Below are positions 16,726-25,039 of a stretch of 43,399 nt of DNA, piece after piece. A program made the translations under genes and the position numbers. The DNA lies in the IMG/VR virus record IMGVR_UViG_3300009168_000029, positions 1 to 43,399 of that record. The stretch is one strand, 5' to 3'. The DNA comes from a virus. Within the stretch, counting starts at the first letter, position 1, and each line of letters opens with the position of its first letter. A model generated the notes under the pieces. That model saw only the letters and a list, made by a program, of their open reading frames with translations. It was not told the DNA's origin and did not search any database.

Positions 16726-18305
16726 AACCTACCGCCTGTCCTGTACTTCGGCTGTGCTGCCTCGGCCTCGCTGGAGCCGCCTCCGGCGAGCAGGATGCCA
16801 ATCGGCACCGCTATACCGGCCATGTTGTAGAGCGGCATCTTGGAGAGGACGATGCCCTGCCTCACCACCTCTTCCGGCGCCATCCCGGTGATCCGGGCCG
16901 TGCGCTCGACCGCCTCGTTGACGATCTCTATCATCGGCTTGGCGCGTTTGCCCTTGCCGCTGGAACCGCCGCCCTCGGTCTTCTTGTAGCCCGACCAGGC
17001 GACCTCCTGCAGTTGACGCGGGTCGATCCCCAGTTCGGCGGCTACCCGCTGCACGAGCTCTTCGTGGGGCCGGTACGCCGTTCCCTTGAAGTCCTGCTTG
17101 GGGTGCTGGAGGATGTAGGACATCTGCTCGTCGAGGGTAACGGCGTTCTTGTCGCCGAGGAAGTTGCCCGAGAAATTGTAGCGCTTGGGGTTGTCAGGGG
17201 TCAGGCCCTGCGCCGCGATCTTGTCGGCCATCTCCATGTTGCCGCCGACGTAGCGGCCGCCAATCGGGGTAGACAGTTGATGCGAGGCCTCCGGCGACGC
17301 CGGGAGGCCCTGCGCCTGCTGGAAGTTGGCGAACATCGCATTGCGGAGGTTGTCGGTCGGACTGGAGCCTCCCGTGGTGGCCGCCATCTGGTCGGCAAAT
17401 TTCTTCTGGAACTGGACGCGGCCCTCTTTGGGACCGTACTCGCGGATGAACTCCTTTTCGAGCTGACCCATCATGTACCAGTTGACGGCACCGGGGTCAT
17501 CCTTGCCGAGATTGTAGTAATGGACCAACCGCTGCGCCAACTCGGGGTTGGAGGTCCGCGCCGCCATCTCGGCGACCGTCTTCGCCGCCTTGGGCGGGGT
17601 CGCGGTGCCGCGCACCGGGTACTTGGTCGGGTCTACATCGTAGCGCTTGGCGGGGTCAAAATACGGCTTGTAGTTTCCGGCCTCGATCTCCTTCTGGATC
17701 TTGGTCGAGACGTTGGTCAGCGCAGTTTCCTCGGCGGTCTTCGCCTTGCCGTAGTAATGCATGGTCGTGTCGAGGGGCTTCGTCCGCCAGTCGGGCACCA
17801 CCTCGGGGCTGACCTTCTTGCCGCCCTGCTTGAAATTTACGGTTGGCGGTCCCGGCACCGGATAGCGGGCGGCGAGTTGCGGCATGAGGCCCATCGGGGC
17901 CGAATTGCTGCCGATCACCGCCAGTGGGTTGATCGCCCTGGCCGGAGGAGCCGGGGCTGGCCTGACAAAGCCAGACGCCCTCGGGTTGCCGGGAACAAAG
18001 ACCTCGGTCGGAGGAGGTCGCACGGCCTTCGCCGACCTCCTCCCGGCTCCCTGGTTCTGCAGGTCGAGGGCTGGCATGATTTGCCGTACCGGCAAGACGG
18101 GCTCGCCGACCAGGACGCTGCCCGTGTCGGGGCTGTTGATGCCGCCGAGGCCGGTCAACTCGTCCTCCGGCCCGCCGGCCACCTGGGTGAAGCCCATGCC
18201 AAAGGTCGGCTCCGGCTGAAAGCCGAAGCCACTGAACGGAGCCGGGACAGCCGGCATCACCTGCTGCCGTGGCACCAGTGCGGCAAGGACATCCCGCAGC
18301 GCCAT
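16722..18305 (-). CDS. Virion-associated protein sharing the leader of the ART-like protein
   Basis: A 527-residue protein whose first 90 residues match those of the 219-residue ART-like protein (MALRDVLAALVP, FGMGFTQVAGGPEDEL, GGINSPDTGSV, RQIMP). A Pro-rich linker follows. Residues about 235-490 form a helical domain with NPELAQRLVHYYNLG, TTGGSSPTDNLRNAMFA, RYNFSGNFLGD and ELGIDPRQLQEVAW. This resembles domains of phage polyvalent proteins of unknown activity. A hydrophobic segment MAGIAVPIGILLAGG lies near the C terminus. The shared leader suggests both proteins are packed in the virion. The gene starts one base after the previous stop. Confidence 0.68.
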   Translation of the reverse strand: MALRDVLAALVPRQQVMPAVPAPFSGFGFQPEPTFGMGFTQVAGGPEDELTGLGGINSPDTGSVLVGEPVLPVRQIMPALDLQNQGAGRRSAKAVRPPPTEVFVPGNPRASGFVRPAPAPPARAINPLAVIGSNSAPMGLMPQLAARYPVPGPPTVNFKQGGKKVSPEVVPDWRTKPLDTTMHYYGKAKTAEETALTNVSTKIQKEIEAGNYKPYFDPAKRYDVDPTKYPVRGTATPPKAAKTVAEMAARTSNPELAQRLVHYYNLGKDDPGAVNWYMMGQLEKEFIREYGPKEGRVQFQKKFADQMAATTGGSSPTDNLRNAMFANFQQAQGLPASPEASHQLSTPIGGRYVGGNMEMADKIAAQGLTPDNPKRYNFSGNFLGDKNAVTLDEQMSYILQHPKQDFKGTAYRPHEELVQRVAAELGIDPRQLQEVAWSGYKKTEGGGSSGKGKRAKPMIEIVNEAVERTARITGMAPEEVVRQGIVLSKMPLYNMAGIAVPIGILLAGGGSSEAEAAQPKYRTGGRF

Positions 18306-18306
18306 G

Positions 18307-19017
18307 TCAGGCCGCCTGGGCTGCCTGGGTGGTCTGATCGAGATCGACCGCCATCCGCAGCAAGGTCGACCGGCCCGGATTGCCCCGTATCTCCCCGCCC
18401 CGCTCCTTAATAAATTCCCTCAACCGCTCCTCTGTCATCTCGACGAACTTTACGCGCGGGTCGGCGCCCTGTGCCGCCATGTCGGCGACGCTCTGCTTGA
18501 GGCGGACATTTTCCGCGGCGAGGGTTGTTACCTCGGCCATGCCGCTGGCACGGTTGAGATACTTCTCGGCCTTCTGCTGCTGCTCCAGCCCGTTGGGGCC
18601 GAGGTTCTTGAGCGGCTGCCCGGACATCGCCGCCAGTTGCTCGACGGTGTAGACGCCGAGCGCCCTGAGCGTTGCCTGCTCCGCCGGGTTGAGAAACGTG
18701 GTTTCCGAGAGCGGCGTACCCTCGACCACTTGCGGCTGAGAGGCCCTGTAGCGGTTGACCTGGGCCTGGAAGCGCATTTCGTAGGTGAGGATCTGGTCGC
18801 CGTGCTTCTTCCATTCCTGCCACACCGGATGGTCGCTGGTGCTCTCGCGGTCGGCGGGCCGCCGGATGGTGACCATGTCATAGGTCTTGAATATCGGCCG
18901 CCCTTCGCGGACCGAGGCGGCCTCGTCCTTATCCGTCTTCGACCAGACGACGACGTTGAGGGTCTTGTCCCTCTGGCGCTGCTCTTCCCAATCGAACTCG
19001 CGATCATACGCGGGCAT
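18307..19017 (-). CDS. Structural/hypothetical protein with coiled coil
   Basis: A 236-residue protein of unknown function between the coat-proximal genes and the leader-carrying virion proteins. The N terminus is charged with several Trp (EFDWEEQ, VVWSK). Residues about 110-150 form a helical domain (FLNPAEQATLRALGVYTVEQLAAM), similar to helix-hairpin-type folds, followed by a coiled coil (EQQQKAEKYLNRA...ENVRLKQSV). Strong SD GGAGA. A terminator lies just upstream, so it may depend on read-through. Confidence 0.7.
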   Translation of the reverse strand: MPAYDREFDWEEQRQRDKTLNVVVWSKTDKDEAASVREGRPIFKTYDMVTIRRPADRESTSDHPVWQEWKKHGDQILTYEMRFQAQVNRYRASQPQVVEGTPLSETTFLNPAEQATLRALGVYTVEQLAAMSGQPLKNLGPNGLEQQQKAEKYLNRASGMAEVTTLAAENVRLKQSVADMAAQGADPRVKFVEMTEERLREFIKERGGEIRGNPGRSTLLRMAVDLDQTTQAAQAA

Positions 19018-19030
19018 TATTTATCTCCAT

Positions 19031-19061
19031 AAAAGAAAAGCCCCCGGTGGTGCCGAGGGCT
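19031..19061 (-). terminator. Intrinsic terminator between head genes
   Basis: On the minus strand a 9-bp stem (AGCCCTCGG / CCGGGGGCT, one wobble, 5-base loop) is followed by TTTCTTTT. It lies 26 bases after the end of the 186-residue gene, and probably sets the ratio of coat-region to downstream transcripts. Confidence 0.8.
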
Positions 19062-19087
19062 TGAGGTGGGAGGTTGCTTGGGAGGGG

Positions 19088-19648
19088 TCAGTCGACGCTG
19101 ACGTCGTTGTCGGTGGCGAGCTGGACGAGGGCCGCCTTGCTGGCACTGGACGGATAGTCTACGCCGGCCTTGTCGAGCGCCGCCCTGAGCTCGGTGGCGG
19201 TATACTCGTTGAGGTCGACGGTCTCGCCCTCGGCGCCGGCCTCATCCTTGCCCTTGCCCCCGCCGGCCTTGGCCTTGCTCATCCTGGTCTCGAGGCCGAA
19301 GCGGTCGGCGTAGCTGATCGGGTCGCCGAGGTCGTCCTTCTTCCATTCGGCGTCGGCCGGGCCGGCATACATCACCTCGCCGGTGCCGCGGACCTTGATC
19401 TCGAGCATCTCGACCGGCTCGTCCTCGACGTCGGGGTCGGCGGCCTTTTCCTTGATCCTCGCCCGTTCCTTGTTTTCCCGGCGCTTTTCCTCGGCCCTCT
19501 CGTCGATGTAGATCCGCGTCTCGAAAACGTTATCCTGCTCGGCAGCCGGGTGCCGGGTCCGCTCGGCCTTGGCCACGAGGGTGCCCTCGATGGCTTCGGT
19601 GTCCTGGGTGTCGGCGGGACCTGGTGACGTATTGGGGTTAGCGGCCAT
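19088..19648 (-). CDS. Acidic head-region protein with C-terminal HeH/LEM-like motif
   Basis: A 186-residue highly charged protein: a disordered N terminus, a Lys/Glu/Arg helix (DERAEEKRRENKERARIKEK), then a short ordered middle. The C-terminal 35 residues (NEYTATELRAALDKAGVDYP...KAALVQLA) match a helix-extension-helix (HeH/SAP-like) DNA-binding fold. HeH domains are common at the C terminus of small phage head genes. Strong AGGAGG SD. A terminator-type hairpin lies upstream and an intrinsic terminator downstream, so it is a separately controlled unit. Confidence 0.72.
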   Translation of the reverse strand: MAANPNTSPGPADTQDTEAIEGTLVAKAERTRHPAAEQDNVFETRIYIDERAEEKRRENKERARIKEKAADPDVEDEPVEMLEIKVRGTGEVMYAGPADAEWKKDDLGDPISYADRFGLETRMSKAKAGGGKGKDEAGAEGETVDLNEYTATELRAALDKAGVDYPSSASKAALVQLATDNDVSVD

Positions 19649-19681
19649 GAATGACCTCCTGTGGGGATGAAAGGGGAGATG

Positions 19682-19704
19682 AAAGGGGCGGCCCGAGCCG
19701 CCCC
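19682..19704 (-). terminator. Hairpin terminator after the decoration-like gene
   Basis: A perfect 8-bp GC stem (GGGGCGGC / GCCGCCCC, loop TCGG) followed by TTTCATC on the minus strand. The U-run is short, so termination is probably partial. Confidence 0.65.
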
Positions 19705-19712
19705 CCCGTTGG

Positions 19713-20018
19713 CTAGGCCAGGGTCTTCTGCAGCCAGGCGCGATCGCCGATGGCGTGGGCCGCAGTCCTCGTGGTCCAGGCGCCGGCGCCGGTGGCGAAG
19801 GTCATCGCCGGCGGCGTGCCGGTCTCCGTCAGGATGACGACGGTGCCGGCCGAGGCCACCGCGGCGCTGGCAATGGCCTGGATGTAGGCGTGCCCGTCAG
19901 AGGCCTGGATCACCGACCCCAGCTGCGGCGAGCCCTTGCCGAGGTTGGCGTCCCAGTAGCCATAGGGCTCGCTGAGGGTGTCGAGGAACCCGAGGCTGGG
20001 GGTTATCGAGAATGCCAT
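19713..20018 (-). CDS. Small head protein, possible decoration protein
   Basis: A 101-residue beta-rich protein encoded directly after the coat gene, with Gly/Ala/Thr-rich strands (GSVIQASDGHAYIQAIASAA, AGTVVILTETGTPP). Size, composition and position suit a capsid decoration or head-stabilising protein; I do not recognise a specific family. It has a strong AAAGGAG SD. Confidence 0.68.
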   Translation of the reverse strand: MAFSITPSLGFLDTLSEPYGYWDANLGKGSPQLGSVIQASDGHAYIQAIASAAVASAGTVVILTETGTPPAMTFATGAGAWTTRTAAHAIGDRAWLQKTLA

Positions 20019-20057
20019 TGTAGTCTCCTTTCGAGGTTAGGGTTCGTGAATGGGTGT

Positions 20058-21071
20058 CTACGGGGCGCTGTCGTAGAAACGGGCGTGGAACAATGGATTG
20101 ACCATCGTGAGTTCGCCCATCCAGCCCACGAATTGCGCGATGGCATCTTGATTTATGGGCATCTGGCCGTCGCCTTTGAACAACGGATCGAAGTTCCGCC
20201 CCGGGTTGTAACGCATTCTCAGGCTGTCGGTTTCGAGGAGGAAGGTGGTGTTGGCGGGCATCAGCGAGCCCTTGCCGCCGCCGAAGACGATCTCGGCCCG
20301 GCGCCCGACGCCGATGTATTCGAGGCTGGTGAAGCCGAGCTTGCCCATGCTGGTGGTGTCGTTGATCCTCTGGATCGCCACCGTGGCGGCATCGTAGGCG
20401 GCGTAATGCTCCGGCGACATCAGGAGGAGGTCGGGCGCCCTGGTGCCGCGGGTAAGCTGTCCGAAGATGCGGTTGAGCATCGGCCGGATGGTCGTGCTGT
20501 TGACCTGGGTACCGATGTCGGTGGCGAACGAATTGGCGTCGTAGGAGCCCGTCCGCCAGATGGTGTTGAGGTTGCGGTCGATGCCGCCATAGACGTTGGT
20601 CGGGGTGATCGGCACGGCCAGGTTAAGCCCGCCCAGTTCCTTGCCGCCGAAGCCCGTGCCATCCGAGAAGAGCGAGGCCTCCATGCCCTCGCGGAGGCCG
20701 ATCTCGGCGGCCTGGATGTAGGTCCGCATGACGTCGCGGATCTGGTTCGACCCGGCGTTGTTGAGGATCTCCTCCCGGGTCAGGGAGATGGGCACGACGC
20801 ACATTTTCGGCGTGAAATAGGCGTCGCTGAGCAGTTCTTTCGGCGGGTTGGCGAGGAAGTCGTAGCCGCTGTACCACTGGATGCTGGGAAGGTCGAGGAG
20901 CAGGCTCTGCCTGATCTTTGGCCCGCTGTAGGTCTCCCAGAGGCCCTTGCGCTGCAGGACATTGAACAGCGGGATGGCCTTGGAAACGATGTCCTGCCAT
21001 TCCGGGGCTCGGTCCTCGAGCGCCATCGACAGGATTTGTCCATAGTTTGGGTTGGCGGGGTTAATTGCCAT
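20058..21071 (-). CDS. Major capsid (coat) protein
   Basis: A 337-residue protein placed right after the scaffold gene, and the best coat candidate by position and composition. Sequence landmarks are an N-terminal helix ending PEWQDIVSKAIPLFNVLQ, a strand with SIQWYSGYDFLANPP, the long spine-type helix REEILNNAGSNQIRDVMRTY followed by EIGLREGMEASLF, and a C-terminal domain with TRAPDLLLMSPEHYAAYD and a TTFLLETDSL strand. These fit the HK97-fold coat proteins of alphaproteobacterial podophages. AGGA precedes the ATG by a normal distance. Confidence 0.85.
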   Translation of the reverse strand: MAINPANPNYGQILSMALEDRAPEWQDIVSKAIPLFNVLQRKGLWETYSGPKIRQSLLLDLPSIQWYSGYDFLANPPKELLSDAYFTPKMCVVPISLTREEILNNAGSNQIRDVMRTYIQAAEIGLREGMEASLFSDGTGFGGKELGGLNLAVPITPTNVYGGIDRNLNTIWRTGSYDANSFATDIGTQVNSTTIRPMLNRIFGQLTRGTRAPDLLLMSPEHYAAYDAATVAIQRINDTTSMGKLGFTSLEYIGVGRRAEIVFGGGKGSLMPANTTFLLETDSLRMRYNPGRNFDPLFKGDGQMPINQDAIAQFVGWMGELTMVNPLFHARFYDSAP

Positions 21072-21089
21072 TTGAGGTGTTCCTGATGG

Positions 21090-22304
21090 TTAGAGCCCTG
21101 CCTTCAAGAAGGCGCGGTCGAGGCTCTCGTCGATGGAGGAATGCTTGCCCTTTTTTGCCGGCAGCGACGGGTCTGAGCCGTTGGCCGGCGAGCCAGCGAT
21201 GGATCTGGTGCCCGCGCCATTGGCGGGGCGTGGCTCCGGTGTGATCGAAGCCTGTCTTCCGGTCGCCGGGTTGAGCCGGTCGGCCAATTCGTAAGCTTTT
21301 GCCAGGCGCTGCTCCGGTGGCCCCGGCGGCACCATGCCGGGGAGCTTCAGGAGGTTCTGGATGCTGTGCTCGATGTCGGGAGCCGACAGCTCGTCGAAGC
21401 GCGGCTGCCCCTTGGCGAAGGACGTGACCTTCTGCTCGATCGCCTGGGTCTGGGCCTGCTGCTGGACACTGGCGACGCCCTGTAGCTGCTGCTTGAGGCC
21501 GGCGATCTCCTGGTGGAGGGCAGTGAAGGCCTGACTGTGTTCCGCCTCGCGCTGGTCGGGCGTCGGCGCCGGCTGGTTGAGGATGGCCGCTGCCAGCTGG
21601 CGCGGCTCGACCCCGGCCCGCTTTAGGACGCGCTGGATGCCCTCCCATTTTTCGGCGGGATCGTCGGAGGCCAGTTGCCGCTCGATGGTGACGTAGTTGG
21701 CGAGCGCCTTGGGCAACGTCGTCCCGGTCTGCTTGGCGAGCTCGTCGAATTGGCGGACCTCGTGGTAGCTCTCGGCCGCCTCACGGTATTTGCTGTAACC
21801 GTTCTCGAGTTCCTTGATGGCGCGGTGTGCCTCGGCCTGGACCTCGGGCGGAGCCTTTGCCCATGCCTGCTTGGCTTCGGGCGAGAAGCGGGCCGGCGGC
21901 TCGGCGTGCGGGGCGTTCTGGGCGGGCTCAGGGGCCTCGCCGTCGCTTTCGGCGGCCCTGGGGGCAAAGCGCCCGCGCTCGCCGCGTTCGCGCTCTGGCG
22001 GGGCCTCTGCGGGCTTCCTTGCTGGGGCCTCGTCCTTGGCCTCGGTCTTTGGCTTCGGCTCCGGCTTCGCCCTGGGTTCGGGCTTGGCCTCCTTCTCGGC
22101 CTTGGCGAATGCCTTGTCGAGGCTGTCATCGATCGAGCGCTGCTTCTCGGCAGAAGGCGGCTGGCCGCGTGTGGTCTCGCCGCCATCGGTCGGGATGTTG
22201 TGGCCACTGCTCGGGTTGGGAATGTACGGGGCGTTGGTGTCGATGACCACGCCTCCTTCGGCAGGCGCGGAGGCGCCGGCGCCGGGGGCACCAACTTCTG
22301 ACAT
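21090..22304 (-). CDS. Scaffolding protein
   Basis: A 404-residue protein immediately upstream of the coat gene, with scaffold-like composition: disordered Pro/Glu/Lys/Ala-rich N-terminal 150 residues, then helices (AWAKAPPEVQAEAHRAIKEL, FDELAKQTG...ALANY) and a coiled coil with HQEIAGLKQQLQGV and VQQQAQTQAIEQK. The motif SIDDSLDKAFAKAE at 57-70 recurs at the very C terminus as SIDESLDRAFLKA (390-402), and a variant ends the 81-residue protein at 24447-24692. Scaffolds usually bind coat through a C-terminal helix, so this motif is a good coat-binding candidate. Confidence 0.82.
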   Translation of the reverse strand: MSEVGAPGAGASAPAEGGVVIDTNAPYIPNPSSGHNIPTDGGETTRGQPPSAEKQRSIDDSLDKAFAKAEKEAKPEPRAKPEPKPKTEAKDEAPARKPAEAPPERERGERGRFAPRAAESDGEAPEPAQNAPHAEPPARFSPEAKQAWAKAPPEVQAEAHRAIKELENGYSKYREAAESYHEVRQFDELAKQTGTTLPKALANYVTIERQLASDDPAEKWEGIQRVLKRAGVEPRQLAAAILNQPAPTPDQREAEHSQAFTALHQEIAGLKQQLQGVASVQQQAQTQAIEQKVTSFAKGQPRFDELSAPDIEHSIQNLLKLPGMVPPGPPEQRLAKAYELADRLNPATGRQASITPEPRPANGAGTRSIAGSPANGSDPSLPAKKGKHSSIDESLDRAFLKAGL

Positions 22305-22365
22305 TACTGAGATCCTTGTCTGAGAAGGGGTAGTTCAGGCCGAGGTCAGAACACCGTCAAACGGG

Positions 22366-24450
22366 TCAGGTGACCGCCGCCCTGCTCAATTCGACCCAGC
22401 CTGGCGTAGAACTGTCGTACATCAGCACCATCCGATAAAGCACCGAGGCGAGCGCAAAGTCCGCGCCAGCCGCTAGACGGATATTGCCGAGGTTGTGCTT
22501 GATCGTTGGGTCACGGCTGGAGGAGAGGCTGCGCAGGACCAGGATCTGGCCGTCCGAGCCGCCGTTGATTGTGGTCAGGTCGTCCGTGGCGGCCGCTGCC
22601 TCCGTATCCAGAGCGACATACCCCACCTCCTCGGTTATCGTGATAACGCCGGAGACGATCGTCAGTGTCGGCGCACGAGTGGTGACGACGCTCTGATACC
22701 GCGTCCGCAACAGGTTTGTATTTTCGACACCGAACAGGTCGGCACCGCCGGTGTTTGATATCGAGATATTGTTGCCGATGACGCAGGCGTCCGAGAAATC
22801 GGCTCGAATACCCCTAAGCGTATTTCCGGTAGCGACGTTGTCGCTTATTATTATGTGCTGGCAACGCTCGGACGAGCTGGTCCCGGAGAGCCTGATCCCG
22901 TTCCCGCCGCAGTCGGCAACCGTGTTGCCATTAACGGTCCCATGGATCGTTCGCGAGAGCAAAATACCGTCGTCGCCACAGCCGCGGACGGTATTGCCTT
23001 GGATATTAGCCCGATAGACAAGCGCGGTCGCTGTTTCCCCTTGAATGTATATGCCCTGCAACCGGGCGCCAAGCACCGTATTATTCAGTATGTTGACGCC
23101 GACCATGCCATCGGGGTCAATGTCATATATGTGTGACAGGATCCCCATACTCCTGCTACCGGTTATGGTATTGCCAATGATGCTCGTCATCTGGCCGCGG
23201 TTTAGGATGGTTCCTCCGCCACTGTTGGTAATATCGTTAGTGCCTGTAATTACATTCTCGTTAAACTCCCACAGGAGACAATCCTCGTGGCAGTCCAGAC
23301 TGCTAGGTTCTCCGTTGGAGCCGCCTTCGACATGATTGTCCAAGACGCGGCACGCTATTGATGGACGGCTGCCGCCCCCCGCTACGCCGTGACGACAGCC
23401 GGAGATAAACGTATTCTTGATCGTTATCTCGCGTGTGGCGGTTCCCGGCGCGAGACCGTATCCGCTGACCGAGGTGACCGGGCCGCCACCGGCAAACGGG
23501 CTGGTGGCGTTGAGGTAACGGCCGCCGTCCGCACCGCCGAGATACGAGTAGGTCCATCGCAGCCCGGCATCCTCGCAGCCGTCCGCTTCGCACTTGTTCC
23601 ACCAACAGTTCTCGGTGTAGTCAGCCCTGAACCCGATATGGGCTTTGCCAACCCCTCCCATGCGGACCTTGAGGTCGTTGACCTGAACGCCTCGCACCGG
23701 GGCCAACCTCCAAAGCTCTCCCCCGATCGTGTGGTTGTAGTTCAGGAACAGGCCGTCCGATAAAATCAGCTGTGTGCCGCTGGCTACGGACTTGACGCGA
23801 TGGATCTCGGCGCGTGTTTCATCCGCGTTCGTGTTTATCGGGTATGGCTGACCGGACAGGACGAGCACAAGACCGCCGGCCGACACACCCGCCGTCGTAG
23901 AAGCGTTCACAACCACGGCCCCGGCGACCAGGCTGCTCGACAGCGTTCCGGTCAATGCTATCGATCCGCGGATGGCTAACCCGTGAACCTGTTCCGGCAC
24001 GGTGGCTGCGGCAATGGCGGACCCGTCGAGGGTCGCGCCATTACCGTAGATGATCTGGTCGTCGGTGTTGATCGTAAGCCCGCCGTTGAAGGCGTAGGTG
24101 ACGCCCGGCTCGAACCAGACCGGCAAGCCGGTGTCGAGCGCCGCCTGAATGGCAGTGGTGTTTGCCGCCGCGGATGCCGCCGCGGACGCGCCAAAATCCT
24201 TCACGCTGATCACCGGCTCATCAGCGTCGTTGCCGAACAGTTTCGACAGGTAGTCGGCGAGCGGGTAGGGGACGCCGAGCGAGCACAGGCTCGTGGCAAT
24301 CCTCTCGACCTGGTCGGGCGGCAGCGACAGCGGGACCACAGCCGCCGGAGGCGGTGGCGGTGGCGGAGGCACGACAGACAGAGCCGCAGGCCGCGGAAAC
24401 GGCATCACTGCCGTCCGCAGGCCTTGCGTTCGTTCTGTGAAGCGGCTCAT
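22366..24450 (-). CDS. Tailspike with right-handed beta-helix
   Basis: A 694-residue predicted tailspike that recognises and probably cleaves a host surface polysaccharide. After a Pro-rich N-terminal region (eight prolines in a row) and a short helical segment, residues from about 80 follow the pectate-lyase-3 pattern (VISVKDFGA...NTTAIQAALDTG...WFEPGVTYAF). A long run of parallel beta-helix coils comes next (NNTVLGARLQGIYI, GNTVRGCGDDGILL, GNTVADCGGNGIRL, DNVATGNTLRGIRA). The last 100 residues are a beta-rich cap. Catalytic residues cannot be named from sequence alone. It overlaps the next gene by 4 bases. Confidence 0.85.
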   Translation of the reverse strand: MSRFTERTQGLRTAVMPFPRPAALSVVPPPPPPPPAAVVPLSLPPDQVERIATSLCSLGVPYPLADYLSKLFGNDADEPVISVKDFGASAAASAAANTTAIQAALDTGLPVWFEPGVTYAFNGGLTINTDDQIIYGNGATLDGSAIAAATVPEQVHGLAIRGSIALTGTLSSSLVAGAVVVNASTTAGVSAGGLVLVLSGQPYPINTNADETRAEIHRVKSVASGTQLILSDGLFLNYNHTIGGELWRLAPVRGVQVNDLKVRMGGVGKAHIGFRADYTENCWWNKCEADGCEDAGLRWTYSYLGGADGGRYLNATSPFAGGGPVTSVSGYGLAPGTATREITIKNTFISGCRHGVAGGGSRPSIACRVLDNHVEGGSNGEPSSLDCHEDCLLWEFNENVITGTNDITNSGGGTILNRGQMTSIIGNTITGSRSMGILSHIYDIDPDGMVGVNILNNTVLGARLQGIYIQGETATALVYRANIQGNTVRGCGDDGILLSRTIHGTVNGNTVADCGGNGIRLSGTSSSERCQHIIISDNVATGNTLRGIRADFSDACVIGNNISISNTGGADLFGVENTNLLRTRYQSVVTTRAPTLTIVSGVITITEEVGYVALDTEAAAATDDLTTINGGSDGQILVLRSLSSSRDPTIKHNLGNIRLAAGADFALASVLYRMVLMYDSSTPGWVELSRAAVT

Positions 24451-24692
24451 CGTTCGCCTCGGCTGTGGCGAGCAAAGGCCCGGTCGATGCTGTCGTTGAT
24501 CGCCTTGGGGTCAGGCTTGGGCGGCTCGGGCTGCCGGAAGCGGGCCGGGTCGTTGCCGACCTCGACGAACTCGCGGCCTTGCGGATTGCCGGAGGCGCGG
24601 TAAGACCGCCGCATGGCGCTCTTGCTCGTGTAGATTTGTCCGTCGGCCATCGAGCGGGTCGGCGGCATCTCGTCTTTAATGACGTTTGCCAT
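24447..24692 (-). CDS. Small protein ending in the scaffold-type motif
   Basis: An 81-residue protein with a basic middle (SKSAMRRSYRASGNPQGREF) and a Pro-rich linker. It ends in KAINDSIDRAFARH, which resembles the motif found twice in the scaffolding protein. ATG 24692 overlaps the upstream stop by one base (TGATG) and its own stop overlaps the tailspike start by 4 bases. If the motif binds coat protein, this could be a minor head or assembly protein; the function is otherwise unknown. Confidence 0.7.
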   Translation of the reverse strand: MANVIKDEMPPTRSMADGQIYTSKSAMRRSYRASGNPQGREFVEVGNDPARFRQPEPPKPDPKAINDSIDRAFARHSRGER

Positions 24693-25039
24693 CAGCGTTT
24701 TCCCGTCTTCCTGCCGGTCTTGGTGACCGACCGCGCCGGCGAAGCCCGCTCGGTCTGCGGTTCGCTCCAAGTCAGCTTGAGGCTGTTGTAGAGGTCGATC
24801 GCTTCCTGGTCGGGGTCGTCGGGCGGGCCGAAGTCCCACACCAGCGCGGGGTCTGGATCTCCCGGCACCACCCGGTCGGTCAGGTAGTCGACCACGTCGG
24901 CGTTAGCCTCGTCGTCGAGCACGTCATCCGGCAGCACATAGCTGCCGTCCATCAGCGGGGCCGGCTCGAGCGCGCTCTCGGGATGGGTCGGCGACAGGCC
25001 GAGGACGTATTCCGCCTCGGCACGGTTGAGGACGATCAT
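24692..25039 (-). CDS. Hypothetical acidic protein
   Basis: A 115-residue acidic protein, with PDDVLDDEANADVVDYLTD in the middle and a Ser/Lys/Arg-rich basic tail (RSVTKTGRKTGKR). No family is recognised. It is tightly coupled to both neighbours by 4-base and 1-base overlaps inside the receptor-binding block. Confidence 0.68.
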   Translation of the reverse strand: MIVLNRAEAEYVLGLSPTHPESALEPAPLMDGSYVLPDDVLDDEANADVVDYLTDRVVPGDPDPALVWDFGPPDDPDQEAIDLYNSLKLTWSEPQTERASPARSVTKTGRKTGKR

